Source: Asterias rubens
Lineage: Eukaryota; Echinodermata; Asteroidea; Forcipulatida; Asteriidae
Length of the DNA: 64,000 nucleotides
Reading direction: 5' to 3'
NCBI RefSeq assembly: GCF_902459465.1
Contig: NC_047067.1
Location: 10,862,840-10,926,839 of the forward strand
Shown: one piece after another, positions 9,706 to 21,762 of the stretch
Position numbering within the stretch: the stretch's first letter is position 1
How the letters are laid out: every line of letters begins with the position of its first letter
Translations under genes and position numbers: made by a program
The notes under the pieces: model-generated
What the model saw: the letters and a program-made list of their open reading frames with translations, nothing else
Told to the model about the DNA's origin: nothing
Database searches by the model: none

Positions 9706-11776
9706 TTATAAAAGCTTTGCTTCAAATATATGAATATTCCTGGTCTTTTCATGGAGAACCTCCTTAACTGAAAACTTCTCCCTCAACAAATCCAGAAAGT
9801 TCTCATCTCGGGCGTATCTGATACGACAAGACAAAAGCACTAAGCTGTCATTGTTGGTCAAATGCACCAAAGTCTTTATTAGATGAGGGAAAGAATCCTC
9901 TAAGTACACAATGTCTGCTCCTAAGACCAGGTCGTATGGCTTTGGGAACTCCTGCAGGTTCTCTCCCCATGTAAGCTCCTTGACAGATGCAGCGATCCCA
10001 CCTCTGACACCAAATTCAGGAATGTTTGCCTCCAGGTTTGCCTGCAGCTGGTTCAATGCAATTTTACGATCAGTAAGATCTACATGGCCACCGAGGAGTG
10101 CTGCTACTATTCCAACAAGTCCGGTTCCCGCCCCTAACTCAATAACGGATTTGTTCTCTAATGAGAGTTGGAGTTTGTCAACATTTTGTTCCAGGTATTC
10201 TGCCAATACTACTGCCTGTTTATAAAGGAAAACAAAACAACATCATATTTTTATGAAATAAACAGCTGGGATGAATTTTTCAGGAAATTGTAGAACTTGG
10301 TTTAAATTTTGATTTTCGAACTCACAACCAATAGACCGATAGTGCTCCGTGCCTCACGTGACCTATATTGAGTATTGGATGTAAACAAACACGGCGTAAC
10401 CTGCATATATAAACATGCGTTAAAAAGACATGATTACTGTTGCAATTTTTGTCTCAAAAAGAACTAAATTCTCGAAATCACTAAAGAATATTCCGGAGTT
10501 TGTAACTAGAGACCTTACCACCCGGTGGCTGAACAATGCCAATGGGTAAACACAGTTCCATCAAATAGGAAATTACAAGAGAATGTTCACACGATACCAT
10601 GTGTTTGTGCACAGAAAGTGTGGTTTTACATTGCCCTTGTTGTGATGATTTTGCTGCCAATATTTTCAAAACAAATCTCATTAAGAAGCTGTAAATCCCT
10701 TTATTTTCACCCTCAAAATTTGTTATTAGAAGGGGTAGCTGTCAGCAGTGAGTCGGAAAACTTTGCGATCTCCCTTACACAGCCCAACTTCACGTCGTGC
10801 ACTACGCAAAATCCGTGGCGCGTGAGCTCGCTCAAACCTCAGTATTTTACGTAGTCTAACCATACTTTCAAAAGAAACCTCTTTTGTAGTAGAATACTGG
10901 GAACATCAAACAGCAAAATGTGATTTAAATCAATGTCACAATATTCAACTTCATATAAAAAGGGCTCCGTTTTTAGTTAAAAGTGTTATTTATTGAAAAT
11001 ACAGCCAAAATGGTCCATCGGTACGAGTCTTCCCATGTCTTTACTGCGTAGCTGTGTTTTACTATACACACTATAGGTCATGTGATCGCATGTTAACATT
11101 GGCAGCGCAATCGGTCTATTGTGATTGCAATAATTCATGCAGTCTATAACCACCGTAACCGTGACCTTTATACACCTGTCAGCTATTTTAGAAGTGGTAT
11201 TATGACAAAACAATCAATTGTGCCAGGATGTAGTAACAAAAATCTCTAAGTTAAGATTCCTACAACCTGACTACTAATACTATTGACCCATTTCACCTGA
11301 CGTCATCATCAGAAAAATCTTTAATGAGCCATACTGGTGGGCAATTTCACTGTGCGTTTTCATATATAACTCTATGCATAGAGTATGCTGTGCGTTTTGC
11401 AGTGAAGTGCGCATTTTAGGCAACGCAGCGTTAATACACATAAACATAATTGCCCACCAACATGGTGAGCGTGGTATCAGTCGCAGCGTGTGACACGCGT
11501 GCAAGGGGTCAATAGACTCATCCGCATAGATAGAACTACAGGAACTTGTCTCCACGAGGATACGATAGCTATTTGACCTAACAGTTCTAAATCTCAACAT
11601 GCATTGGACAATGAAAATAAAAGTTGGTAACGTACAGCGTCCCATACAACTGCTGCCACCCCAAGTTCCTCCCACTTCTGTCGAATCGTCACACTCCTCC
11701 TCCCTGCAAAGCTGAAGGTTTTCGTCTCCTCTCTGAAGGCGCTCAGAATAGTTGGCTGATACAGTACAAGGGCCAT
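9706..11776 (-). CDS. METTL21A: METTL21A-like protein-lysine N-methyltransferase (2 coding exons)
   Basis: Coding exons on the minus strand are 11776-11636 and 10215-9706, joined in phase 0 (GCT|gtacgt ... cag|GCA), giving 216 residues against about 218 in the vertebrate protein. Seen: an N-terminal MALV start, the segment LGVAAVVWDA-AVVLAEYL across the junction, the SAM-binding motif I ELGAGTGLVG near residues 73-82, LTWGENL, and the family motif GADIVYLE near 146-153. Known: METTL21A belongs to family 16 seven-beta-strand methyltransferases and trimethylates a lysine in Hsp70 chaperones; it acts in cytosol and nucleus. Inferred: the same role here. The intron carries two TIR elements. The frame stays open upstream of the chosen ATG to 12046, but a good acceptor (tttctcatcag) at 11986 suggests that stretch is partly intron and the rest 5' UTR. 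The MALV start agrees with the family. Head to head with the C7orf57-like gene, 685 bp apart. Confidence 0.95.
10322..11130. mobile_element. TIR element in the METTL21A intron (about 0.8 kb)
   Basis: The left end carries acaaccaatagaccgat and the right end atcggtctattgtg in inverse orientation. A subterminal cacgtgacctata is mirrored by tataggtcatgtg. A 109-codon open frame inside has one hydrophobic segment but no transposase signature. Boundaries are approximate. Confidence 0.55.
11279..11518. mobile_element. MITE-like element in the METTL21A intron
   Basis: Terminal CTATTGACCC / GGGTCAATAG inverted repeats about 240 bp apart enclose tgacgtcatcatc and paired inverted blocks (tggtgggcaattt / aattgcccacca). 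Non-coding. It ends about 120 bp before METTL21A exon 1. Confidence 0.6.
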
Positions 11777-12461
11777 GCTGCTCGGTGGAGTATCCACTAA
11801 TATTTGCCTAGGACTGGGTTGTGGGTAAGCATCAAAACTATCCCAGGCACAAGTCAACTGTTGTTGTTGTTGGTGGCAAATTTTGAGAACATTTAAAATC
11901 CCAAGAAAAGTTGAACTTGTTGCTGAAGTTTTGCAGATTTCATTCTTCCTGGCCCTGCTGCTGCCACCACACCGGTCTGATCCAGCTGATGAGAAAAGAT
12001 GAAACACCAAACCTCCAAAAAGTATGAGATTAAACACACATCGCATCTCTTACTACATCATAAAGTTCACAACAAAATTATAATTCCACGTGGCCGCAGA
12101 GCATGAATGTTGTTTTCTTTTTTGTTTTGCTGTTATGAATGGCGCCCTCATTAGACGGAATGGAATTTCCATTTATATCCCGAAAATTTATTTAATGATT
12201 TGTAAATAGCGCCCTCTCGGGTCAAACTTATCTCCCTACACTTAGCAACGTTGTAAACAAGATCATTGTGTACCCCAATCGTTTTGTGCAGGATAGCCTT
12301 TTTGCTTGCTGGCTGCTGAAAAATAAAGTTCATTCGAGGCTGCCCTGACGTGTTGTGTGTATGGCAGAGTGTGACTAGAACTAAATCAAACTACATTTCC
12401 ATTTTTTACAAAAAGCTTTATATAACTGCAAAGTTTGCTGAAAGAAACTGAGATAATCATA
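11777..12461. promoter_or_regulatory. Shared METTL21A / C7orf57 divergent promoter region
   Basis: Only 685 bp separates the two divergent start codons. On the METTL21A side, 11985-11777 reads as 5' UTR behind an acceptor at 11986. On the other side the C7orf57 ATG has an in-frame stop 37 bp upstream. No TATA box is evident. GCGCCCTC-type boxes recur (12131, 12211). Bidirectional use is inferred from spacing alone. Confidence 0.55.
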
Positions 12462-15400
12462 ATGGCCGGAAAATCAGGAACACAAGGTAAGAAAAGAGGA
12501 GAGATAAGATTTAACTTTTAGAATAAATAATTAACCTTCCAAAAATCCAATCCAATATAAATTAACTTAGAAAACTGATCGACATTTTGTTTTGTGAAGT
12601 TTTATATGAAACCATAATTAAATTAAAAGCACTAATCAGTCGGTTTGTTTTAATGGTATTGATTCTGGAATTTCAATTCTCACTCACTCATCACTCTTTT
12701 TTTTAATTAGGCTAATTACAAAGTTTAAATTTAACATTTGACATTGTGGATTTTAATTTGTTTTTTTATAAATAATCACTGGCAGCCAATCAGTTTTATC
12801 ATTTTTAGGAAAAGTTTCCGTATCACGCCACCACTTTTTCACTTGAATGATTCATATGAAATAATATAGTATTTTATTTATTTTGTTTTATTTTTCTCTC
12901 CCCAGATTGGTTTTACCACGCCCCAAAGAAGAGAGCCCAGAATGCCCCTCCCAAGGACTACCCCGCCCCATCTCAGATCCCTATGCTGAACAATGCCTTG
13001 CTTGAGGAGGACACCCGAGATGACAGCGGAATGATGAGAGGATGGATTCGAGAGACCGACTCCAAGTACGTCAAGCTGGCCAAGATGCGCGGTCGTAAAG
13101 GTACATGCTTAACTTTGAAAATAACTTCGCTTTGCTCCCAAATGTCAAATGTCAAAGCTAATTAAAGAGGAAATTGAGCACCTATCACGTTAGATCTCCT
13201 CAACTAAGTAAAAAGGACCCACTTCTAGACCCATGCAACTGGGGCGAGCTGTGTTCCTAAAAACAATTTACCAAGGAAAAAAAAAAAAAAAATACAGCTC
13301 CCCAGTTAGTGAGTCGAAATGGGCCTATACAATTTTGTACAAAGGGCCCATTTACAAACCTTCATCATCATTAATTTTGAGGTTTCATCTTTTTGAGATT
13401 ATATTAATATATCTTTCAGATCTGCCAGAGATATTTTGTAATGTATTATTCTGATTCCTTTTTCCAGATTTGTTGCAAATTCGTGAGAGACCACCACCCA
13501 GTGACGAGGCCAAGCCGTACCCTCGTGTGGATTGGTTTGATCAGAACCCGGAGGATGTCCAACAAGAACAAAGGTAAATTGAATTATATATAAAGCAAAA
13601 ATCATAATTAAGAATTGCTTGTTTATTTTCAAGTGATGGTATAACATTCTTAAAACCATCTTCTCAATACCAACAAAGTACCAATCACTTTTTTTTTTTT
13701 TAAGTATCCCCATCTTTAAACAAATTATTATTTAAAACACAATTTCAAACCTGTATTCTGTTGTGCTATTTCAGCAGTGCCATGAAATGGAGCCCTGGTT
13801 GAACCACAAACCTTTTTAGGTGCTTTATATGACTCACATTATAATAATTAACTGTTGCTTTATAACGGCTGATCAACTATTAACATTTTTAAGAGTAAAC
13901 TACAAGCTATGGATATGGGTAACATCATCAGGGGCCCACTGCATGTAAATCATTGCTGCTCAGTCACCTGAACGTGTAATGTGCAGTAATTCACCAGCAC
14001 CAGAACTCGGAAGTTAAAAAGCAATGGACAGGAAAGTTATGCAAACTTCAAAATGTTGACACGTTAATCAAGAATATTTTTGTTTTTTTCTTTTTCAATA
14101 TAGCGTTCCCAGGAAAGTCTACCTCCCAGATTACATGGTGCATGAGGAATACAAGCCAGATTCCCACGTTGACGACCAGGAAGGAGTTCGCCCCCCACCC
14201 AGGAGGCCACCGTTTTCACTCCAAGACAAGCTGTCTGTTTTCCAGAGGGAGGGTGATTCAGTATCAGACAAGATGCATGTGAGGCTGCCGGAGATCACCC
14301 CAACTGGCAAAAAAATAGCCAAAAAGAGCAAAGGGAAGAAAGAGGAGAATAAAGTGAAAAGTCAGCCCAGAGCTACCAAAAAGTAAGTATTTTGGACGGT
14401 ATTGAAAATGTATTGTGTGATTTGCAAAACAAAACACAGAAATGACACGCTTTGCTGAAAACAAGTTATCAAAAACAGTTTGCAATGTACATGTACATTG
14501 CTTGGCACCAAATTGTTTTTGCTCACTTGTTGAAGTTTTTCCCAGACTTTACAGCTGGACAATAAACAATAGTTAATATTATTCTTTATCCATCATGCCT
14601 ACTAACAGAAACAGGTTATACGAACAAAACTACATTACGTTTACACTTACTGTGACTGGTGCCCCACTAAATTTCAAGCTTAGCAAAGAAATTTGTGAAG
14701 CAATGCTTCATGAAATTGGATCCAGCTGTGAGAATGGCAAGGGTCATAAGTCATTTTTGCTAAGCAAGTACTTTGGAGACCGCTCAACTTCCATTGAACC
14801 GGAGCTCACCACTGTTAGGATAACCATACAAAGTGCACTCAAGACCTTATAGTCCTGAGCCGACGATATATTCAAAGGGATTACAATGTGGGCAATAGGC
14901 TTTGAACATTGTCCTTAGTGAGATTGAGATACCAAACAACATAAGTTGAATCTGTTTATTAACCAATGCATACTCTATCCTCCTCTAGCCCTAACTGGGA
15001 CAACAAAGAGCGCCCTGCCATGGGAAAACTTCTCAACTTCGGCTACCAGCATGAGTGGTATGAGCAACGAGAGAAATACAACGACCAACAGAAGAAGGCA
15101 CAGACTCAACAGCCCACATGGGGGAACACGGGAGACCAGGGAAGCCGGCTAACAACAGAGTACCGTGATGAGATTAACACAGTGACAAAAGGACACCACC
15201 AGACGAAGGACTCCTCAGGTCCAAGGAAAGTTCAGACGACGAAGAAAATGGAAGCTGCAAAGAAGGCAAGGGAGCCAGCGGAAGAGAAGGACCTCTTCAA
15301 GTTGAGCAAGTAAGTTTCTTTCGTTTAACAGTAAATGTTCTCGCATTTCAAGAAAGAAAGTCAAGTTCAGGGAAAAGGAACTAATTTTCTTTTTAGCGAT

Positions 15401-15827
15401 CAAATTTACAATCTTTTTGATATGTATAGGTGTAAGGCCTGGTTCATGCTGTATGCGAATGCGATACAAATTTTGATATCACAGCCCTGTTTTGCTGCGA
15501 ATGTTGACTGGGCATTCTTGACTCACACAGCTAGCGCAGAGATTCTGCGTTTACCCTGTAAGAGAAGCAAATAGTGATTGTAATGCCAAAGTTCGGCAAG
15601 TCACCAGAGCCATTAACTTGACACAATTTACCTCTAATGAAAACCGTGCGTGTTTTCCTGACAGGGACTTTTCTTATCTTATCCTTAATTCTTTCTTTCT
15701 TTTAATCTGCAGGTTTGACAAAGTTGGTCCAAGGATAAGCAGCCATTGGTCGGAAGGTCCACGGTTATCCGACCAACAAAAGCTTGACACCTATACACAA
15801 CAATTGGATGAGATGACACGTGCATAG
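12462..15827 (+). CDS. C7orf57: C7orf57-like protein (6 coding exons)
   Basis: Coding exons are 12462-12486, 12906-13100, 13468-13573, 14104-14382, 14989-15309 and 15713-15827. All have GT/AG ends, and the phases (1,1,2,2,2) close into 346 residues. The start is fixed by an in-frame TAA at 12423 and MAGKSGTQ. Blocks I recognise from vertebrate C7orf57 are DWFYHAP and SQIP (exon 2), WIRETDSKYVKLAK followed across the junction by DLLQ (exons 2-3), LPDYMVHEEYKPD (exon 4) and KLLNFGYQHEWYEQ (exon 5). The rest is charged, lysine-rich and probably disordered; no membrane segment or enzyme motif is visible. The vertebrate protein has no established biochemical function as far as I know, so none is assigned. 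Intron 1 holds a half copy of the GGAAAAGTTTCC MITE. An AATAAA at 16149-16154 is a plausible polyadenylation signal. It shares its upstream region with METTL21A. Confidence 0.88.
12807..12885 (+). mobile_element. MITE family E, half copy in C7orf57 intron 1
   Basis: Has the terminus aggaaaagtttccgtat, a mutated cacgccaccactttttcac, and part of the AT-rich core. The second terminus is missing. Confidence 0.65.
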
Positions 15828-15829
15828 GT

Positions 15830-16870
15830 CAAAGGTCACACACCATTGGACAACTCTAGGCTGTAAAAATGTATTATAATCGTCTCAATACCTTGCCAAA
15901 GAATATTAGTTTTTAAAGATGATTGTTTTATTAATTGAGTATATAGCTCCACTGAAAGGTTACAAAGAGTATGTTTTTGTTTTAAAAATCTACACTACTC
16001 TCTATCCCAACCAAGAATTATTAAGAGCACTTCTTACTAATTGCGTTACTTTTGCTAAAAATACCCAGATATCAGACAAACATCCCCAAAACCAAACCCT
16101 CATGCGATCACCTTATGGCATGCCATAACATAGTACAGTCAGTGTATTAATAAACATAAAACGTGGACATATGATTATAGCACATGTACGGTAGTAAAGT
16201 TTTACACATGTTTATGAGATTCGGGTGAGCTTCTATTTTTAGCATAAGGTCTTGTATTATATATCTTTTTTTATTTTCTTCACTTTAGTTTTAACCCAAA
16301 CAAAGTTGGCCAGTATAAATAATGTGTTGTTTATACATGTAGATGGTTTTATCATCTCTATGGTCAACAATCATTTGAAAACCACAGATCAAGAGGTTAT
16401 TGTGGACTTTGACAACGTTTGTCCTTCATTTTCACATAATGCAGAGTTGATAGTCCATATAGATACAGCATCCCATTAAACTTTGTGTATTTGCAATGCT
16501 CTTTAAAAATGGCCAGATGAAGATATGGAAGTTTTAAATGCATAAACATTCCATACCACGAGCCATCTGGTTTCCTTGAGTTTATGTCTGCACAGCCACA
16601 ATCATTTGCAAAACAGGGCCCAATCTCATATAATAATAACATATTGAAGTCTTATATAGCTCTCGTATCTACCAAACAAGGTGCTCAAGGCGCTGAGTAT
16701 ATACATGTACAAACTTTCAGATAGATAGGTTATTGCAGTGATGAATTTTGAGACCCAATTATAGAGCTGCTTATGGCAGGTTTGTGCTTTACCGTTTACA
16801 AACTTCCATTCCATAGTTCTGCTAACCATAAGTACATAAAAAGGCCTGCCAGCCTTCCTGTGCTTATACT
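15830..16870. other. C7orf57 3' flank
   Basis: Probable 3' UTR to an AATAAA at 16149. Beyond it is AT-rich sequence with a SINE-tail-like stretch at about 16645-16720 (cttatatagctc, ggtgctcaaggcgctgag). No coding exon is convincing. Confidence 0.4.
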
Positions 16871-17124
16871 GGGTGCGTTCGTTTAACTTCCCTGGGTCTA
16901 CCCCTCGGTGCTCACACGGGTGAGCCCATAATAAGAGCTAAACGAACGGCCACTCACCGCTCTCGTAGTGACGTCATGCACCTGGGGCCAGCCCCCAAGT
17001 GACCCACTCCACAAGCATGGCACTGGGGGCTGACCCGGGTGAGCCCCTGGAATGACGTCAAAGCTATTCGAACGCACCGGGGGGCAGTCCAGGGTCGATC
17101 CAGGGAAGCTAAACGAACGCACCC
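16871..17124. mobile_element. MITE family D copy 1
   Basis: Termini GGGTGCGTTCGTTTAACTTC... and ...GAAGCTAAACGAACGCACCC are inverted. The internal block (ctcaccgctctcgtagtgac, gtcatgcacctggggccagc) is nearly identical to the copy at 32000-32252. Confidence 0.85.
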
Positions 17125-17129
17125 ACTGT

Positions 17130-18370
17130 ATGAAAATGAATTGACGTAACCATACACGTCAGCCATTTTTCTGCTATCAAAATTTGTTAACAGTTAATTT
17201 TTATCTTTTCTTGTATAAAAAAATAACATAAATTTTGAGTAAAGATATCCATGTATATGTCAGTAAATGGTTGTTTTCTTGAAAGGGATGTTTATTTGAC
17301 TTGGAACTGGTGTATTCAGATATTTACTGCTATATGTCAAAAACAATCTCCAGTGTTATAGTAAACCTTCCATTTGTGTAATAACAGTTACTGTTGTATT
17401 ATTTTAATGTTTTAAATACATTTTCCTACAATGAACTTCCCACCAAAAGTAACTGTCTCATTGCAACTTCCATTGTTAGCAAAAAGAACTAAACTAAAAT
17501 CTGTCTTCTTCTATGAAAATGTATATAGTAGTCCTTTACAGAGCAGCCGTCCATCTATTTAACTTTGATTTGAAAATTTGTTTTTGAAAATTTGTTTTAA
17601 AATGTTTATTAAATATACTTATTTTCTTTTTAAAGGTGCTCTTTTGTAGTTTGTGTAAATAATTTGTACAATGCCAGTCGTTGAAGGGCAATAGATAATT
17701 TCAATAAATGAAAAGAAATTATTTGTTTAAAAAAAGACAATCTGTTTACATTTGATCTTGTTATGATTTCTGTACAAATCACCCAATACATTATGCCAAT
17801 GTTGATGCTGTTTAACATGTACATGTACTATCTTGTAAGGCAGAAACCTTTATCGTGTTTTATACAAACAAACATTGTGTACACAAAATGTTGACTATTG
17901 TAAGGACACAAAGCATCCTCATTGACCTTTCACACAAAGTCAGGATATCAACAGGTCTTTACTAGACTTGGTTCCAAGTGGCTTTTAGTCGCCCTGATAG
18001 CCGCTACAAACAGTGCCCTCTTGTATCAACCTCCGTCATTTAGCCTACGATATAGGGCGCGTGGTAGTTAATAATGTGGGGGCTTTTTTCGTCGCTGAGA
18101 TGCAGAAGAATAACTGCAACCTGAAATCAAGTCTATACTAGTATTTTGTATTCTCTTTGGAAAATGGTTCCAGGACCTCAAAAATTCTTGAATACTCAAG
18201 TTTAATTGTTTGATTGTTTGTTTGTTTTTTGTTTGTTTGTGTGTTTGTGTGTTTGTTTGTTTGTTTGTTTATTTATTTGATTACACATCTAACAGCACAA
18301 TTGGTGCCTCTAACAGGATGAAATGGGAACATTGAAGAAATTCTCAGTTTTAGATTCCCAACAAAGTCAA
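17130..18370. other. Intergenic, no gene seen
   Basis: AT-rich spacer. It contains a (TTTG)n microsatellite at about 18208-18272 and short unplaced GC-rich patches near 18000-18070. I see no coding exon. Confidence 0.4.
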
Positions 18371-18374
18371 AGTT

Positions 18375-18750
18375 TAAAGACACTGGACACTATTGGTATC
18401 TGTCAAAGACCGGTCTTTTCACTTGGTGTATCTCAACATCTGCAAAAAATAACAAACCTGTAAAATTTCAGCTCAATTGGTTGTCAAAGTTGCGAGATAA
18501 TAATGTAAGAAAAAACACCCTTGTCACACGAAGTTGTGTTCTTTTAGATGCTTGATTTCGAGACCTCAAGTTCTAATTCTGAGGTATCAAAATCAAATTC
18601 GTGGAAAAAAACCTTCTTTCTCGAAAACAACTTCAATTCAGATGGAACGGTTTCGCACTATGTTTTATACTGTCAACAGCTCCCCATTTCTAGTTACCAA
18701 GTAAGGTTTTTATGCTAATAGTTATTTTGAGCAATTACCAATAGTGTCTG
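18375..18750 (+). repeat. Repeat family A copy
   Basis: Starts taaagacactggacactatt and ends caattaccaatagtgtctgg. The interior shows cacttggtgtatctcaacat, gctcaattggttgtcaaagt, and a central inverted pair around ttgatttcgagacctcaag. Confidence 0.85.
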
Positions 18751-19660
18751 GATATTATTGAGATGGGAATTTGTTTCTTTAAACCTCAATATTCCTAAGT
18801 ATTCTCTTGGCTATCAACAAGTAAACATTGATTCATTATAACTCATTCAACGATAATTTTAAATAGTTGTTGAAATCAAGCATTGGATTTCAGATAAAAA
18901 ACAATCCAAGCTCATGAGCAACAGCTGTGTTTGCAATCTGCTTTAAATGGCATAGGTGAAAGTCTTCACTTGGCATGTCACAACATTATTAGACATGTAA
19001 CATACACAACCCAGTTTCAAAATAGGAAAAACATTACACCCTGGCATACCTGGGCTAAGTAAATATTTTCTTTGCAGAACAACGGTTTGCTGCGGGAAAA
19101 CATAACCCTGGAACTTCAATGATTATCCAGAGTTTGCTCTCAATTTTTTCAGCAGCTAGCCAGCGAGACCATTTACAAACTTGTGTGCTTTCAGATGCCC
19201 AAAAAAGACTTCAGGTCTGATGTCTTTTAATATTTTTCTCACAACAGCTGTCCCTTGCTTGTTTCCAAGTAAAACAAAGTTAAACCTGAAGTTACAAAGA
19301 AATTATACATTGGCTAAAGGGTACCATTACCTTTTATGCAATCACAAGATTTAATTTCAATTCAAATGAGACATAGATACCATTGGAGTCCGTAAGGGTG
19401 AGGCTAAAAGACGCAAGTATAAAAGTTGATGTGTGACCATAACTAAACATAGCATCAAGTATACTGAGTTTATTCTCCAAAGAAGTTTCAGAAGAAAATA
19501 GTCAGTTTATGTGATTACAAATATACAGCTGAAAAGATTATCAATGTACAAATCATATGGTATTTACAGTAAAATAATTCACCTCCATATAACCCTACAT
19601 TAGAATATCTAAAAGACTAAGTATTGTTTGAAGCTTTGCATGGTGTGGAGAAATTAGAAG

Positions 19661-19884
19661 AAACTATAAATAAATAGTAAACTTGCGGGTACAACCATGT
19701 GTAAATCTGTTAGGGCGAGTGTTGGCTCTGAAAAGAGCCGGTTGGGTCTCGACGTTTCAAACAGTATACTCTGCTCGTCTTCAGGAGAAACGTCGAGACC
19801 CAACCGGCTCTTTTCAGAGCCAACACTCACCCCAAGAGATTTACACATGGTTGTACCCGCAAGTTTACTATTTATTTATAGTTT
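19661..19884. repeat. Long foldback: 97-bp arms, 30-bp loop
   Basis: The left arm 19661-19757 (aaactataaataaatagtaa ... tctcgacgttt) is matched by the right arm 19788-19884 with only about three mismatches. The loop reads caaacagtatactctgctcg and on. Diverged relatives of the inner part lie at about 28900-28985 and 49480-49560. Confidence 0.93.
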
Positions 19885-19904
19885 CTTTTTATCTAAAAGA
19901 CTGT

Positions 19905-20272
19905 TTTGGGGTACTTTTTGTAAAACATAACACAATGTCCACAGATTTACATTAAACTTACATTGTTAAAGATAATGATAATGGAAAGCAAGTAATATTT
20001 TCAGGGTCGTGGGTTCGGATCCCACCCGAGTAAAAATGCCTGTGATTTTTTCACAGGACTCGGGGAAAGTACTGAGTATACAGTGCTACACACATCGGTG
20101 TATATGGGTAAAAACCAAAAAATTAATATTCTTTATCCCGATGCAAATTTAACATCTATTTAATATTTTCAGGGAAGCTTTCTACCCTTACTATCTTCAA
20201 ACTGGGCAAGTTTAATGTAAATCTGTATCTGTAGACATTGTGTTTTGTGGCCTACAAAAATACCCAGACCCT
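19905..20272. mobile_element. MITE family G copy, interrupted by a SINE
   Basis: Left arm ggtactttttgtaaaacata, cacaatgtccacagatttac, attaaacttac. The right arm is the reverse complement (gtttaatgtaaatctg, gacattgtgtttt, ctacaaaaatacccagaccc). The SINE at 20007-20160 splits it. Uninterrupted sibling at 29737-30099. Confidence 0.8.
20007..20160 (+). mobile_element. SINE family 2 copy with 14-bp target duplication
   Basis: Begins tcgtgggttcggatcccacc (B-box-like tRNA remnant), followed by gactcggggaaagtactgag and a tail ending ttaatattctttatccc.... It is flanked by the exact 14-mer TAATATTTTCAGGG at 19993-20006 and 20161-20174. Confidence 0.85.
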
Positions 20273-21194
20273 TTAACTTCATTGTCGACAGATATATGAA
20301 ATCATTGGTTTTTGGAAGGATAAATTATTTTCTACCTTCAAGCTTTCAATGAACATGCCATCCCAAGATGAAACCTTTTTTGAGGCGTTGACATCAGGAC
20401 CCAACAGGAAGCTGTTTAAGCACAGAGAAAATTGCTTAGCACAGAAAAAAATAGCTTAACAGAAACAGGTTACCAGCTAAACTACAATGTAATGTATTTG
20501 TTTGTGACCGGTTGGAAGCTGAATTTGGCTCAGCAGAAACATTTGCCAATTATCATTTTCTACTAACAGCTCTAAGAAAGTGGGCTTAGTGAATTGGATC
20601 AATTCAATACTTCATTTTGTTTTTGATAAATGAAAAGAATTTTAACAAAATAAATGGCAGAAATATTTCTCACTCATGGCAGTAGTAAGTTTTTCTCTGG
20701 ATCATGTTTATTTGGTGAATGATTGCATGTTTCTATTTTTTAAATACTAGTACTTTTAAGTTTCGCCTACATCAAACACTCACAACATACTACACCCAAA
20801 TATCATGAAAATGCCTGAATATTTGTATATAAAAAAATTAAAAAATTAACTGACAACATGACAGAAAATCAGTTTCATAGACATTTTTAAAATGGAAGAC
20901 TAAGCACACCAAAATTATTTTTGAATGAACCTACTCTGAATATTAAAAAAACCTAAAATTAAAAAGGGGAGACAAGTTTTCATTGGACATAACCCAGAAC
21001 TGTCCTTTAGTAAGCAAAATGAACACTTCCTCTTAGCAAGGTGAAAATAACTTACAAAACTGGCAATTCTAATCTTACTGTTTAGGTACCATATATTAGT
21101 AAATCTATTTATCACATGTACCCACATCTAATGTTTGCCCAAAGTTTTCACTACTTTCGACTCTTAAGCTGGTGTAAACAGAATGCCTTAAAAA

Positions 21195-21520
21195 AAAAAT
21201 TGTATACAAGTTGCCAGACACACAAGGCCACTTCAAGGTGTGGGCTACAATTGTTTTTTTCCCCAGAGGCCGTTCCCACCTATATACTCCTAGGGCTGAA
21301 ACAGGGTTAGCCCTTTTACAGTCCATACAGATGTAGGCTTGGGTATCATTAGTCCGAAGCCTGGCCGGTGGAGCAGAAAGCACTACCTCCCCAATTTTAC
21401 GTAGCAAGTGTCACAACCGAGATCCGAACCCACACTCTGCTGATCAAACACCAGAGCTTGAATCCAGTGCTCTTAACCGCTCGGCCATGACACGCCACGC
21501 TCGGCCATGACTCGCCACAG
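21195..21520 (-). mobile_element. SINE family 1, full-length copy with tRNA-like head
   Basis: Read on the minus strand, the head is ggccgagcggttaagagc ... gtgtgggttcggatctcgg (A and B box like tRNA-Leu/Ser), then the family 1 body. The start of the head is tandemly duplicated (gctcggccatgac twice, 21478-21512). Confidence 0.85.
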
Positions 21521-21762
21521 TGGGATGGCATCCCACCTTTAAAATAGGATAGAAGACACAAGCATGCTCCAACAAAATACTCCACACTTTAGTCCTGCTC
21601 TCAGCACCGCTAAAAGGGTCAGAGAATAGGTCATGTCCCAAGTGTCAATGTGAAATAAAATAAAACACTGCAAGAAGGATTGCACTGCAGTCTGCAAAGC
21701 CTGAATGACTGCAAATGTAGCAAACAAAAAGTGTGGTAACTGTCATTTTCTTTTCCACTTTC

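Noticed and set aside
10525-10854. 109-codon frame with one hydrophobic segment
   Set aside because: It lies inside a TIR element and has no family signature or supporting splice sites.
11777-12046. 90-residue N-terminal extension of METTL21A with a signal-like hydrophobic start
   Set aside because: A strong acceptor at 11986 lies inside it, and the family starts at MALV. Kept only as a remark.
19741-19800. Hammerhead-ribozyme-like core (CTGAAGA ... TTGAAAC on the minus strand)
   Set aside because: The flanks GACGTTTC and GAAACGTC pair with each other as part of the large foldback instead of forming separate stems I and III, and the G before the GAAA core is not placed correctly.
21420-21500. 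tRNA gene (Leu/Ser type)
   Set aside because: A and B boxes are present, but there is no intact acceptor stem or cloverleaf, and it is fused to a SINE body repeated elsewhere. The same applies at 55.1 and 60.9 kb.
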